Below are positions 23,336 to 31,262 of a stretch of 46,274 nt of DNA, in pieces. The notes beneath the pieces are model-generated. The model was not told the DNA's origin. It did no database searches and was given only the letters and a program-made list of their open reading frames with translations. The position numbers and the translations under genes are program-made. How positions within the stretch are numbered: position 1 is the first letter of the stretch; the number at the start of each line of letters is the position of its first letter. Source of the DNA: CAZXFA01 sp964640085 (lineage in GTDB: Bacteria > Actinomycetota > UBA4738 > HRBIN12); NCBI GenBank assembly GCA_964640085.1, contig CAZXFA010000021.1, forward strand, positions 1 through 46,274. The letters are read 5' to 3'.

Positions 23336-24550
23336 TCAGCCGGGCAGGACCACCGCGAACCGCGATCCATGCGCCGGCTCGCTCTCCGCGCTGATGCGAC
23401 CGCCGAGCGCCTCCACGATCCGCTTGGCGAGCGCGAGGCCGAGGCCCGCGCCGGCTCCCTGGCGCGCCCGGTCGGCGCGGAAGAACGGTTCGAACACGCG
23501 CTCCAGGTCCTCGGCCTCGATCCCCTCCCCGGTGTCGGCCACCGCGACCTCGAGCCCGTCGGAGGAGCGCCGGGCCTCGACGCGCACCGTGCCGTCGGCG
23601 GGCGTGTGCCGGACCGCGTTCACGAGCAGGTTCTGGATCACCCGCTCCAGCCTCGGGGAGCAGGGCACGTCGTCGGCGCCGTGCAGCGCCGTGACGAGCG
23701 CGAGCCCCTTCTCCTCGGCCTGCAGCTCCACCGTGGCCACGGCCGATCGCACGACCTCACCGAGACGTGCGCGCTCGCGCTCGGCCTCGATCGCGCCGGT
23801 GTCGAGCTGTGCAAGCTCGAACAGGTCGTCCACCATCGCGACCAGCCGGTTCACCGACGCTCGCATCTCGCGTACGTAGCGGCGCATCGAGGGCGCGTCG
23901 TCGACCACGCCGTCGTCGATCGCCTCCACCATCGCCCGCAGGCTCGCGAGCGGGGTCCGCAGGTCGTGCGAGATCGCCGTGATCAGGTCGCGGCGGGTGG
24001 CCTCGGCCGCGCGCTCCCGCGCTTGCGCCGCCTGGAGCCGGTCGGCCATCTCGTCCAGCGTCGCGGCGAGCGCGTCGAGCTCGGGCCCGGCCTCGAGCGC
24101 TCCGGCGCGCGCATCCGCATCCCCGCTCCCGATCGCCCTGGCGGTCCGGCCGAGCCGGTCGAGCGTCGTCGAGGCGCCCCGAGCGGCCGCGAGCGCCGCT
24201 CCGACGCCCGCGCCCACCGAGTACAGGAGCAGCACGCCGAGGAGGGTCGCGTCGTGCTCGCTGACGAACATCGTCTGCGAGAGCACCCACAGGTTGGCGA
24301 GCGCGATCGCCGCGCCGAGCGCGCCGACCGCGACGAACCGCTGCCGCAGCGACGCGCGGGAGAGCAAGCGGGCCGCGATCGCGCTCGCCGCGACCGTGAC
24401 GACGAGCGCGGGGATCACGTACGCGGCGAGGTCCCACAGCTCCGAGCCGCCCATCCCAGTGGCCGCGCCGACCGCGAAGGTCCCCCCCGCCCCGAGCGCG
24501 GTGACCACCAGGAGGGTCGCGATCGCGCGCCAGCCACGCACCGGCCTCAT
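23336..24550 (-). CDS. Membrane sensor histidine kinase
   Basis: 404 aa from ATG at 24550 (ATGA overlap with the response regulator). Four N-terminal hydrophobic helices (IATLLVVTALGAGGTFAVGA, AYVIPALVVTVAASAIAARL, FVAVGALGAAIALANLWVLS, LLGVLLLYSVGAGVGAALAA) leave almost no extracytoplasmic loop, so it probably senses the membrane itself. HAMP-like residues precede the HisKA box ISHDLRTPLASLRAMVEAID. The ATP lid has NLLVNAVRHTPADG, VADTGEGIEAEDLERVFEPF and AGLGLALAKRIVEALGG. It phosphorylates the upstream-encoded regulator. Confidence 0.92.
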   Translation of the reverse strand: MRPVRGWRAIATLLVVTALGAGGTFAVGAATGMGGSELWDLAAYVIPALVVTVAASAIAARLLSRASLRQRFVAVGALGAAIALANLWVLSQTMFVSEHDATLLGVLLLYSVGAGVGAALAAARGASTTLDRLGRTARAIGSGDADARAGALEAGPELDALAATLDEMADRLQAAQARERAAEATRRDLITAISHDLRTPLASLRAMVEAIDDGVVDDAPSMRRYVREMRASVNRLVAMVDDLFELAQLDTGAIEAERERARLGEVVRSAVATVELQAEEKGLALVTALHGADDVPCSPRLERVIQNLLVNAVRHTPADGTVRVEARRSSDGLEVAVADTGEGIEAEDLERVFEPFFRADRARQGAGAGLGLALAKRIVEALGGRISAESEPAHGSRFAVVLPG

Positions 24551-25233
24551 GCGTCGAACCGGTACCCGACGCCCCACACCGTCACCAGGTGGACGGGGTT
24601 CGACGGGTCCTCCTCGATCTTCTCCCGGAGGCGGCGCACGTGCACGGTGACGGTGGCGGTGTCGCCGTCCCAGGCGAAGTCCCACACCTCCTCGAGCAGC
24701 TCCGCGCGCGTGAACGCACGCCCGGGGTTCGAGGCGAGCAGGTGCAGGAGATCGAACTCCTTCCGCGTGAGCCGGACGACCTCGCCGTCGCGACGCACCT
24801 CGCGGCGGCGCCCGTCGATCTCCAGACCGTCGAACCGCAGGACCTCGCCGGCGGTGGCGGCCTTGGGCGCGGTCCGGCGGAGGACGGCCCGCACGCGCGC
24901 GATCACCTCGCGGGGTGAGAAGGGTTTCGTGACGTAGTCGTCCGCCCCGAGCTCCAGTCCCACCACCCGGTCCGTCTCCTCGCCCTTGGCGGTCAGCATG
25001 ATCACCGGGGTCGGCGAACGCTCACGGATCCGGCGGAACACCTCGAGCCCGTCGAGCTTGGGCAGCATGAGGTCGAGGAGCACGAGGTCCGGCCCGGTCG
25101 CCTCGTACATCGCGAGCGCGCCCTCACCGTCCTCGGCCGTCTCGACGCCGAAGCCCTCCTTCTCCAGGTACCGGGCCAGCACGTCGCGGACCATCGGCTC
25201 GTCGTCCACCACCAGCACGCGGGTCGTGTCCAT
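24547..25233 (-). CDS. OmpR/PhoB-type response regulator
   Basis: 228 aa from ATG at 25233. The receiver domain has VLVVDDEPMVRDVL, the phospho-acceptor aspartate in DLVLLDLMLPKLDG, and VIMLTAKGEE with KPFSPRE. The C-terminal winged helix has VRLTRKEFDLLHLLASNPG, ELLEEVWDF, and TVTVHVRRLREKI with VWGVGYRFD. CATAGT lies 5 nt before the start. The direct repeats in the divergent spacer are candidate binding sites for this protein. Confidence 0.95.
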   Translation of the reverse strand: MDTTRVLVVDDEPMVRDVLARYLEKEGFGVETAEDGEGALAMYEATGPDLVLLDLMLPKLDGLEVFRRIRERSPTPVIMLTAKGEETDRVVGLELGADDYVTKPFSPREVIARVRAVLRRTAPKAATAGEVLRFDGLEIDGRRREVRRDGEVVRLTRKEFDLLHLLASNPGRAFTRAELLEEVWDFAWDGDTATVTVHVRRLREKIEEDPSNPVHLVTVWGVGYRFDA

Positions 25234-25261
25234 CCCTCACTATGATGAACCCCGGATGTTG

Positions 25262-25339
25262 CCGAACCCTTACCGGATCCGGCGTCTCCGTGGTCGGGCT
25301 CGAAGTTCAGGCTCCGGTCCGAACCCCGAAAGGATCCGG
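25262..25339. promoter_or_regulatory. Paired direct repeats in the divergent spacer, likely regulator sites
   Basis: CCGAACCC-N5-GGATCCGG occurs twice, at 25262-25282 and 25319-25339, 57 bp apart. A further GAACCC lies at 25247-25252. The ends also give an 11-bp inverted pair (TTACCGGATCC 25270-25280 and GGATCCGGTAA 25332-25342). The spacer lies between the response-regulator gene (minus) and the glycosyltransferase operon (plus). OmpR-family proteins bind tandem repeats, so this could be autoregulation plus control of the operon. Confidence 0.55.
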
Positions 25340-25366
25340 TAATGAGTTCGTGGGAACACTCATCGT

Positions 25367-26008
25367 ATGGCCAACGTCGTGCTTCCGGCCCTCGACGAGG
25401 CCGAGGCCCTCCCCTGGGTCCTCGGCCGGATGCCTGAGGGGTTCACGCCGATCGTCGTCGACAACGGCTCCACCGACGGCACCGCTGAGATCGCGGCCGA
25501 ACTGGGCGCGATCGTGGTCCGCGAGCCCCGCCGTGGGTTCGGGGCGGCGTGCTTCGCGGGCCTGTCGGCCGCCACCGGCGACCTGGTGTGCTTCATGGAC
25601 TGCGACGGGTCGCTCGACCCCGTTGAGCTGCCGCGGGTGGCCGACCCGGTGGGCTCGGGGAAGGCCGACCTGGCCCTCGGGGCCCGGGTCGCCGAGCCCG
25701 GCGCGTGGCCGCTCCATGCTCGGGCTGGGAACCGGGCGTTGGCGTTCGAGGTCCGGCGGCGGACCGGCCTCGCGCTGCGGGATCTCGGTCCGATGCGGGC
25801 GGCCCGGCGGCTCCCGCTGCTCGAGCTCGGGATCGCCGACCGCCGATTCGGCTGGCCCCTCGAGATGGTGCTCCGGGCCGCCTGTGCCGGGTGGCGGATC
25901 GCCGAGGTGCCGGTGACCTACCGGGCGCGATCGGGACGCTCGAAGGTCACGGGGACCGTGCGCGGGACGGCCCGCACGGTGCGCGACATGGCGCGGGCGC
26001 TGCGGTGA
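25367..26008 (+). CDS. Family 2 glycosyltransferase
   Basis: 213 aa from ATG at 25367. GT-A fold: VVLPALDEAEALPWVLGRMP, IVVDNGSTDGTAEIAAEL, RGFGAACFAGLSAATGDLVC, and FMDCDGSLDP, where the DxD-like motif is D-C-D. PVTYRARSGRSKVTGTVRGT at the C-terminus is usual for undecaprenyl/dolichyl-phosphate-type and TIGR04283-like GT2 enzymes. No membrane helix. First gene of a run with overlapping starts; the next gene overlaps by GTGA. Sugar and acceptor unknown. Confidence 0.88.
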   Translation: MANVVLPALDEAEALPWVLGRMPEGFTPIVVDNGSTDGTAEIAAELGAIVVREPRRGFGAACFAGLSAATGDLVCFMDCDGSLDPVELPRVADPVGSGKADLALGARVAEPGAWPLHARAGNRALAFEVRRRTGLALRDLGPMRAARRLPLLELGIADRRFGWPLEMVLRAACAGWRIAEVPVTYRARSGRSKVTGTVRGTARTVRDMARALR

Positions 26009-26646
26009 ACGTCGCGCTCGTCGTGATCGCGAAGGAGCCCCGGCCGGGTCGTTCGAAGACCCGGCTGTGCCCGCCGTGTACCTCCGAGGAGGCGGCACGG
26101 CTCGCGGCCGCGGCCCTGGCCGACACGCTCGAGGCGGTCGCGGCGGCCCCGACGAGGGGCCGGCGGGTGCTGGCGCTGGAGGGCGAGCCCGGGCCGTGGC
26201 TGCCCGCGGGGTTCGAGGTCGTGCCGCAGCGGGGCGGCGGGCTGGACGAGCGCCTGGCGGGAGCGTTCGACGCGGTCGGCGGGCCGGCGCTCCTCGTCGG
26301 GATGGACACCCCGCAGCTCACGCCGACGCTCCTGGCGGAGGGGGCCGCCGTCCTGCACGAGCCGGGGGTGGACGCGGCGCTCGGCCCGGCCAGCGATGGC
26401 GGCTACTGGGCGATCGGCCTGCGCGAGCCCGACCCGGATGTCTTCCTCGGCGTGCCGATGAGCACGGCGAACACCGGCCCCGCCCAGGCAGCGCGCCTGC
26501 GGGCGCTCGGGATGCGGTTCGTCGAGCTTCCCCTGCTCCGGGACGTGGACACGATCGCGGACGCGCGGGCGGTGGCGGCCCTGACGCCCCGGACGCGGTT
26601 CGCTCGGAGGCTGGCCGAGACGCTCACGACGGCGGTGCGAGGATGA
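26005..26646 (+). CDS. DUF2064/TIGR04282 nucleotidyl- or glycosyltransferase-like protein
   Basis: 213 aa from GTG at 26005. The signature LVVIAKEPRPGRSKTRLCPP at the N-terminus, ALLVGMDTPQLTPTLL in the middle, and ALGPASDGGYWAIGL identify DUF2064, a GT-A-like family related to CofC and MobA. The TIGR04282 group was named from proposed arsenosugar biosynthesis, but its activity is unproven. It pairs here with a GT2 enzyme, as in many genomes. It overlaps the methyltransferase gene (ATGA). Confidence 0.85.
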   Translation: MNVALVVIAKEPRPGRSKTRLCPPCTSEEAARLAAAALADTLEAVAAAPTRGRRVLALEGEPGPWLPAGFEVVPQRGGGLDERLAGAFDAVGGPALLVGMDTPQLTPTLLAEGAAVLHEPGVDAALGPASDGGYWAIGLREPDPDVFLGVPMSTANTGPAQAARLRALGMRFVELPLLRDVDTIADARAVAALTPRTRFARRLAETLTTAVRG

Positions 26647-27245
26647 GCGCCGTCGAGGTCCTCGAGCTCGCCCCCGCCACCCTGCGGTCGGACTGCGGCG
26701 CCGTGCTCCCCCTCCACGTCGAGCGCTGGTTCGCCGAGCCGAGCCCGGCCGAGCGCGACCTGCTCGCGATGGCCCACGCGCCCATCCTCGACGTGGGATG
26801 CGGTCCGGCCCGTCACACGCTGGCGTTGCTCGCCTCCGGCGTCGCCGCGCTTGGGGTGGACGTCTCGCCGGGCGCGGTCCGGGCCGCGCGGCGTCGCGGC
26901 GCGCCGGTCCTGCTCCGATCGGTCTTCGACCCGCTCCCCGACGAGGGATCGTGGGGGAGCGCGCTCCTGCTCGACGGGAACGTGGGGATCGGCGGCGACC
27001 CTGTGGCGCTGATGGCGCGGATCGGTCGGCTCCTTCGGCCCGGCGGCCGCGCGCTCGTGGAGGTCGAGCGGCCGGGGACCCCGACCGGATCCCTCCGGGT
27101 GCGGTTCGAGGGGTCCGGTCAGCGGTGGTTCCCTTGGGCCCGGGTAGGCGCCGATCGGCTGGGGGAGCTCGCCCGGGCGGCGGGGCTGGCGTTCGGGTCG
27201 ATCTGGACGGCCGAGGGCCGCTGGTTCGGTAGGCTCGACCGATGA
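26643..27245 (+). CDS. SAM-dependent methyltransferase
   Basis: 200 aa from ATG at 26643, overlapping the DUF2064 stop. Class I Rossmann motifs: ILDVGCGPARHTLALLASGV (motif I), ALGVDVSPGAVRAARRRGA, then LLLDGNVGIGGDP and IGRLLRPGGRALVEVERPG. The motif II region reads LLLDGNVGIGGD, which is unusual but recurrent in this operon type. Substrate unknown; the neighbours suggest modification of a sugar or small metabolite. It overlaps the oxidoreductase gene (ATGA). Confidence 0.85.
   Translation: MSAVEVLELAPATLRSDCGAVLPLHVERWFAEPSPAERDLLAMAHAPILDVGCGPARHTLALLASGVAALGVDVSPGAVRAARRRGAPVLLRSVFDPLPDEGSWGSALLLDGNVGIGGDPVALMARIGRLLRPGGRALVEVERPGTPTGSLRVRFEGSGQRWFPWARVGADRLGELARAAGLAFGSIWTAEGRWFGRLDR
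27230..27235 (+). promoter_or_regulatory. Possible internal -10 box
   Basis: TAGGCT, 6 nt before the ATG at 27242, inside the end of the methyltransferase gene. It could give a secondary leaderless transcript for the oxidoreductase and following genes. Confidence 0.35.
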
Positions 27246-28435
27246 GCGACGGCCCCCTGGACCGGCTGGACGAGCGGCTCCGTCGGCTCGCGCCGCCTCG
27301 GGCTGGGCCGTTCCGCCCGGGGGCGTTCCGCAGCCGGCTGCACGCCGAACGGACCGCGGCCTGGCTCGGGATCGCGCTCGGCGTCGCCTTCGGCGTGTGC
27401 TTCGTGACGGGTCTGCTCTCCCACCTGATCCAGTACCCGGTGTCGTGGTTCTCGTGGCCCGCCCGCCCCGGCTGGCTGTACCGGGTGACCCAGGGCGTGC
27501 ACGTGGCGACCGGCATCGCGGCGATCCCGTTGCTGCTCGCCAAGCTCTGGACGGTCTCCCCCCGGTTCTGGACCTGGCCGCCGTTCCGCGGCGTCGCGCA
27601 TCTGCTCGAGCGCATCACGCTACTGCCGCTGGTCGGGGGCTCGCTGTTCCTGCTGTTCACGGGGGTCGCCAGCATCTCGCGGTTGCGGCCGTGGACGTTC
27701 TCCTTCCCGGCCGCCCATTACGCGGCAGCATGGATCGCGATCGGCGGGCTCGTGGCGCACGTGGGGGCCAAGCTCCACGTCGCGGCCCGGGCGCTCCGGC
27801 GCGAGGCCGCCGAGGGAACGGCCGAGCCGACCGCGGGGCTCTCGCGGCGGGGGTTCCTCGGGGCTGCGGCGGCAGCGGTCGGCGCCGTGACGCTCGCGAC
27901 GGTGGGGCAGACGGCGCGGCCGCTGCGTGGCCTCTCGGTGCTCGCCCCGCGCGATCCGGCGGTCGGACCGCAGGGCGTGCCGGTCAACCGCACGGCGCGC
28001 TCGGCCGGCGTGCGGGAGCTCGCGACCGACCCCGGGTACCGCCTGACGGTCGAGGGCGAGGTCGGCAGCCCCCGTTCGTTCACGCTCGACGAGCTCCGGG
28101 CGCTCCCGCAGCGCGAGGCGGAGCTCACGATCACGTGCGTCGACGGGTGGAGCGCGACGGCCACCTGGCGGGGCGTCGCGGTGCCGGACCTCCTCGCGCT
28201 GGTCGGGGCGCACGAGGGGGCCGAGGCCGAGGTGGTCTCGCTGCAGGCCCCGGGGACGGCGTACGCGACCTCGGCGCTGGACGCGTCGCACGCCGCCGAC
28301 CCCGAGACGTTGCTGGCGCTCGAGCTCAACGGGGAGCCGCTCCAGCTCGACCACGGCTATCCGGTCCGTCTGATCGCGCCGAACCGCCCCGGCGTGATGC
28401 AGACGAAGTGGGTGACCAGCGTGGTGGTCCGGTGA
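27242..28435 (+). CDS. Cytochrome b-like membrane domain fused to SUOX-type molybdopterin domain
   Basis: 397 aa. Residues about 35-190 form four helices with histidines spaced as in b561-type cytochromes (LLSHLIQYPVSWF, TQGVHVATGIAAI, AAHYAAAWIAI, AHVGAKLHVA). An internal twin-arginine motif follows (SRRGFLGAAAAAVGAVTLAT). Residues about 245-397 are a sulfite-oxidase-type Moco domain with GEVGSPRSFTLDELRAL, the molybdenum ligand cysteine in LTITCVDGWSATATWRG, and YPVRLIAPNRPGVMQTKWV. The Moco domain would lie outside the membrane and pass electrons to or from the haem part. Reaction unknown; moaC and moeA lie 8-9 kb downstream. Confidence 0.8.
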   Translation: MSDGPLDRLDERLRRLAPPRAGPFRPGAFRSRLHAERTAAWLGIALGVAFGVCFVTGLLSHLIQYPVSWFSWPARPGWLYRVTQGVHVATGIAAIPLLLAKLWTVSPRFWTWPPFRGVAHLLERITLLPLVGGSLFLLFTGVASISRLRPWTFSFPAAHYAAAWIAIGGLVAHVGAKLHVAARALRREAAEGTAEPTAGLSRRGFLGAAAAAVGAVTLATVGQTARPLRGLSVLAPRDPAVGPQGVPVNRTARSAGVRELATDPGYRLTVEGEVGSPRSFTLDELRALPQREAELTITCVDGWSATATWRGVAVPDLLALVGAHEGAEAEVVSLQAPGTAYATSALDASHAADPETLLALELNGEPLQLDHGYPVRLIAPNRPGVMQTKWVTSVVVR

Positions 28436-28863
28436 GCCGTCCCGCGGCCGGCGAGCACGGTCCGGCGTTCTGGGTTGGCCTCGTCCTCGGCTGGCCCTTG
28501 ATCGGGTTCGGGGTGTGGACGCTGTTCCGACGATCCGGGGCGACCGACCCTCCGAACTTCTCCGCGCTGTTCCTCGGGCTGGCCCTCGTCCACGACCTCG
28601 TGCTCGCCCCCCTCGTGTCGGCGCTCGCGGTCTGGGTCGGCCCGCGGCTCCCGGCGCGCGCGCGGGCGCCGGTCGCCGTGGCCGCGATCGTGAGCGGTGC
28701 GCTCGTGCTGATCTCGCTCCCGCCGCTGCTCAGCGACGGGGTCCCGGACAACCCGAGCCTGCTGCCCCGGAACTACCCGTTCGGGCTCCTGGTCGCGCTC
28801 GCCGCCGTCTGGGCGGTGACGGGCGCTGCGGTGGCGATCGTCCGACTGCGGGGGCGGCGGTGA
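28432..28863 (+). CDS. Small four-helix membrane protein
   Basis: 143 aa from GTG at 28432 (GTGA overlap on both sides). Hydrophobic segments: AFWVGLVLGWPLIGFGVWTL, ALFLGLALVHDLVLAPLVSA, AVAAIVSGALVLISLPPLL, and FGLLVALAAVWAVTGAAVAI. The loop SDGVPDNPSLLPRNYPFG is conserved-looking. No family recognised. Its fixed place after the SUOX fusion suggests a membrane partner of that oxidoreductase. Confidence 0.65.
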   Translation: MSRPAAGEHGPAFWVGLVLGWPLIGFGVWTLFRRSGATDPPNFSALFLGLALVHDLVLAPLVSALAVWVGPRLPARARAPVAVAAIVSGALVLISLPPLLSDGVPDNPSLLPRNYPFGLLVALAAVWAVTGAAVAIVRLRGRR

Positions 28864-30191
28864 GCGTGACCGTGACCGCGCTCGGCCGCCGGCGGCCGGA
28901 GGCGGTTCCGGTCGCCGGCACGGGCCGGAACCTGGTCCCGGCGATCGCGGTCGTCGGCTGGGTCCTGGCGATCGCGGCGGTCCACGTGTGGGGCCGGTGG
29001 CTCCAGGCGCGGGGGTACCGGCTGTTCGTGAACCTCCCGCCCCTGGTGGGACACCCGGACCCCCGGCTCGCCTGGCAGGGGCTCGGGGCGCTCGCGCTCG
29101 CGCCCGCCGCCGTCCGCTGGGGTCCGCGACTCGCCGAGCGCCTCCCGTGGCGGGGGCTGCTGTGGGTCGCGTTCGGCGCCGCCGCCGCATGGGCGCTCGG
29201 GCTGGCACTCACCGAGGGCGTGGGCGGCGTGCTGCGGTCGCCGTCCAGCCCCCGCGACTACCTGCAGGACGTTCCGCTGATCGGTTCGCCCGCGGCGTTC
29301 CTGTCCACCTACGTCGATCGGATCGACGCCTACACGACGCACGTCCGCGCGCACCCGCCCGGGATGGTGCTCCTCGCGTGGTCGCTCTCGAGCCTGGGAG
29401 GCGGGCCGGCGTGGCTCGCCACCGTGGAGGTCCTCTCGGCCGCGGCCGCGGTTCCGGCCGCGCTGCTCACCCTCCGTGAGGTCGCGGGCGAGCGGCGGGC
29501 GCGCGCCGCGACGCCGTTCCTGGCGTTCGCTCCGATCGCGATCACCGCGGCTTCCTCCGGTGACGCCGTCTTCGCCGGGGTCGGCGCGTGGGCCGTGACG
29601 CTGGTCGTGCTGGCGACCGGGCGCCAGGGACGCCGCGCAGACCTGTTGGCGGTCGCCGGCGGGCTGCTGTTCGGCGTCACCGCCTTCCTGTCCTACGGGC
29701 TCGTCCTGCTGGGTGCGATCCCCCTCGCGCTCGCGGTGGTCCGGCGCCGCCTCCGTCCGATCCTCGTGGCCGTGCTCGGCGCGTTGCCGGTGTTCGGGGT
29801 GTTCGCGGCGGCCGGGTTCTGGTGGTTCGACGGGCTCCGCGCGACCGGCGTCGAGTACGCGGAGAGCGTGGCACGGTTCCGCCCCTACGCCTACTTCGCG
29901 ATCGCGAACCTCGTGACGTTCGCGATCGTGCTCGGGCCGGCGGTCGCGGCCGCGATCGGACGGGTGCGCGGGCGAGCGGCGTGGGCGGTGCTCGGGGGCG
30001 CGCTGCTGGCGGTCGCCCTCGCGGACCTCTCCGGCATGTCGAAGGCCGAGGTCGAGCGGATCTGGCTGCCGTTCGCACCGTGGGTCCTGCTCGCGACGGC
30101 CTGGATCCCGGACGCCGCTCGCCGAACGTGGCTCGGCGCGAACGTCGCGTTCGCCCTGGCCCTCGAGCTCCTGGTGAGGCAGCCGTGGTGA
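28860..30191 (+). CDS. Polytopic membrane protein, GT39-like
   Basis: 443 aa from GTG at 28860. About ten hydrophobic segments. After the first two helices comes a long outer loop with DYLQDVPLIGSPAAFLSTYV and HVRAHPPGMVLLAWSLS, where HPPG matches the motif that follows the first loop in GT39/ArnT-like GT-C enzymes. Later helices contain FGVTAFLSYGLVLLGAIPLA and MSKAEVERIWLPFAPW (an ER-W-L-P-F motif). Probably transfers a sugar from a lipid carrier. Catalytic DxD/ExD is not certain. Overlaps neighbours at both ends. Confidence 0.6.
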   Translation: MSVTVTALGRRRPEAVPVAGTGRNLVPAIAVVGWVLAIAAVHVWGRWLQARGYRLFVNLPPLVGHPDPRLAWQGLGALALAPAAVRWGPRLAERLPWRGLLWVAFGAAAAWALGLALTEGVGGVLRSPSSPRDYLQDVPLIGSPAAFLSTYVDRIDAYTTHVRAHPPGMVLLAWSLSSLGGGPAWLATVEVLSAAAAVPAALLTLREVAGERRARAATPFLAFAPIAITAASSGDAVFAGVGAWAVTLVVLATGRQGRRADLLAVAGGLLFGVTAFLSYGLVLLGAIPLALAVVRRRLRPILVAVLGALPVFGVFAAAGFWWFDGLRATGVEYAESVARFRPYAYFAIANLVTFAIVLGPAVAAAIGRVRGRAAWAVLGGALLAVALADLSGMSKAEVERIWLPFAPWVLLATAWIPDAARRTWLGANVAFALALELLVRQPW

Positions 30192-31252
30192 CGCGGGTCC
30201 TGGTGACCGGGGGAGCAGGGTTCGTCGGGTCCCACGTGGTCGACCAGCTCGTCGATCGGGGAGCGGAGGTCGTGGTCCTTGATCTCCTGCACCCCGGAGC
30301 CCACGACGGGCGCCCCGCGTACCTGAACCCGGGCGCCCGGTACCTGTTCGGGGACCTCCGCGACCCCGGGGCGGTGGAGGAAGCGATCCGCGGCGCGGAC
30401 GCCGTCTGCCACCAGGCCTCGATGGTCGGGTTGGGCGTGGACCTCGGCGACGTGACCTCGTACGTCTCCCACAACGACCTCGGCACCGCGAACCTGCTCG
30501 AGGCGCTGCACCGCACCGGGTTCGGGGGACGGCTCGTGCTGGCGAGCAGCATGGTCGTCTACGGGGAGGGCCGATCCAGGTGCCCGGAGCACGGAGAGGT
30601 GCGACCCGAGCCGCGCGATCCTCGCCGGCTGGCCGAGGGACGGTTCGAGCCTGCGTGCCCGGCGTGCGGTCGCGACCTGATCCCGGAGGCCATCGACGAG
30701 GAGGCCCCTCTCGATCCGCGGAACGTCTACGCCGCGACGAAGGTGCACCAGGAGCACCTGTGTCGGGCGTTCGGGCGGGAGCTCGGGGTCCCGGTGACGG
30801 CGCTCCGCTACCACAACGTGTATGGACCGAGGATGCCGCGCGACACCCCCTACGCGGGCGTGGCCGCGATCTTCCGGAGCGCGCTCGAGGGAGGGCGGGC
30901 GCCACGGGTGTTCGAGGACGGACGCCAGCTCCGGGACTTCGTCCACGTGCACGACGTCGCCCGGGCCAACGTCCTGGCGCTGCTCGCCGACCCGCCCATC
31001 GACGGCGCGTTGAACGTCGCAAGCGGGACGCCGCGTTCGGTCGGCGAGATGGCCGATGCCCTGGCCGATGCGTTCGGGCCGGGCGCGCCGCGGCCGGTGA
31101 GGACCGGCGAGCACCGGGCGGGCGACGTGCGTCACGTGTTCGCCTCGCCTCGACGGGCCGAGCTGCGCCTGGGCTTCGGCGCCGAGGTCGGGTTCGAGGA
31201 CGGGATGCGAGGGTTCGCCCGCGCCCCCCTGCGCGACCCTGCGGCGGTGTAA
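30188..31252 (+). CDS. NAD-dependent epimerase/dehydratase with cysteine insertion
   Basis: 354 aa from GTG at 30188 (GTGA overlap). Extended SDR: TGGAGFVGSHVVDQLVDRG, LVLASSMVVYGEG, YAATK (Tyr-x-x-x-Lys) and RYHNVYGPRMPRDTPYAG. Between the active-site serine and tyrosine is an insertion with CPEHGEVRPEPRDPRRLAEG then ACPACGRDL, a probable structural zinc site. This insertion is found in dTDP-L-rhamnose 4-epimerase-like and related actinobacterial epimerases. It acts on a nucleotide sugar, but which one is unknown. Last overlapped gene of the operon. Confidence 0.85.
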   Translation: MTRVLVTGGAGFVGSHVVDQLVDRGAEVVVLDLLHPGAHDGRPAYLNPGARYLFGDLRDPGAVEEAIRGADAVCHQASMVGLGVDLGDVTSYVSHNDLGTANLLEALHRTGFGGRLVLASSMVVYGEGRSRCPEHGEVRPEPRDPRRLAEGRFEPACPACGRDLIPEAIDEEAPLDPRNVYAATKVHQEHLCRAFGRELGVPVTALRYHNVYGPRMPRDTPYAGVAAIFRSALEGGRAPRVFEDGRQLRDFVHVHDVARANVLALLADPPIDGALNVASGTPRSVGEMADALADAFGPGAPRPVRTGEHRAGDVRHVFASPRRAELRLGFGAEVGFEDGMRGFARAPLRDPAAV

Positions 31253-31262
31253 CGGCGGGCCG

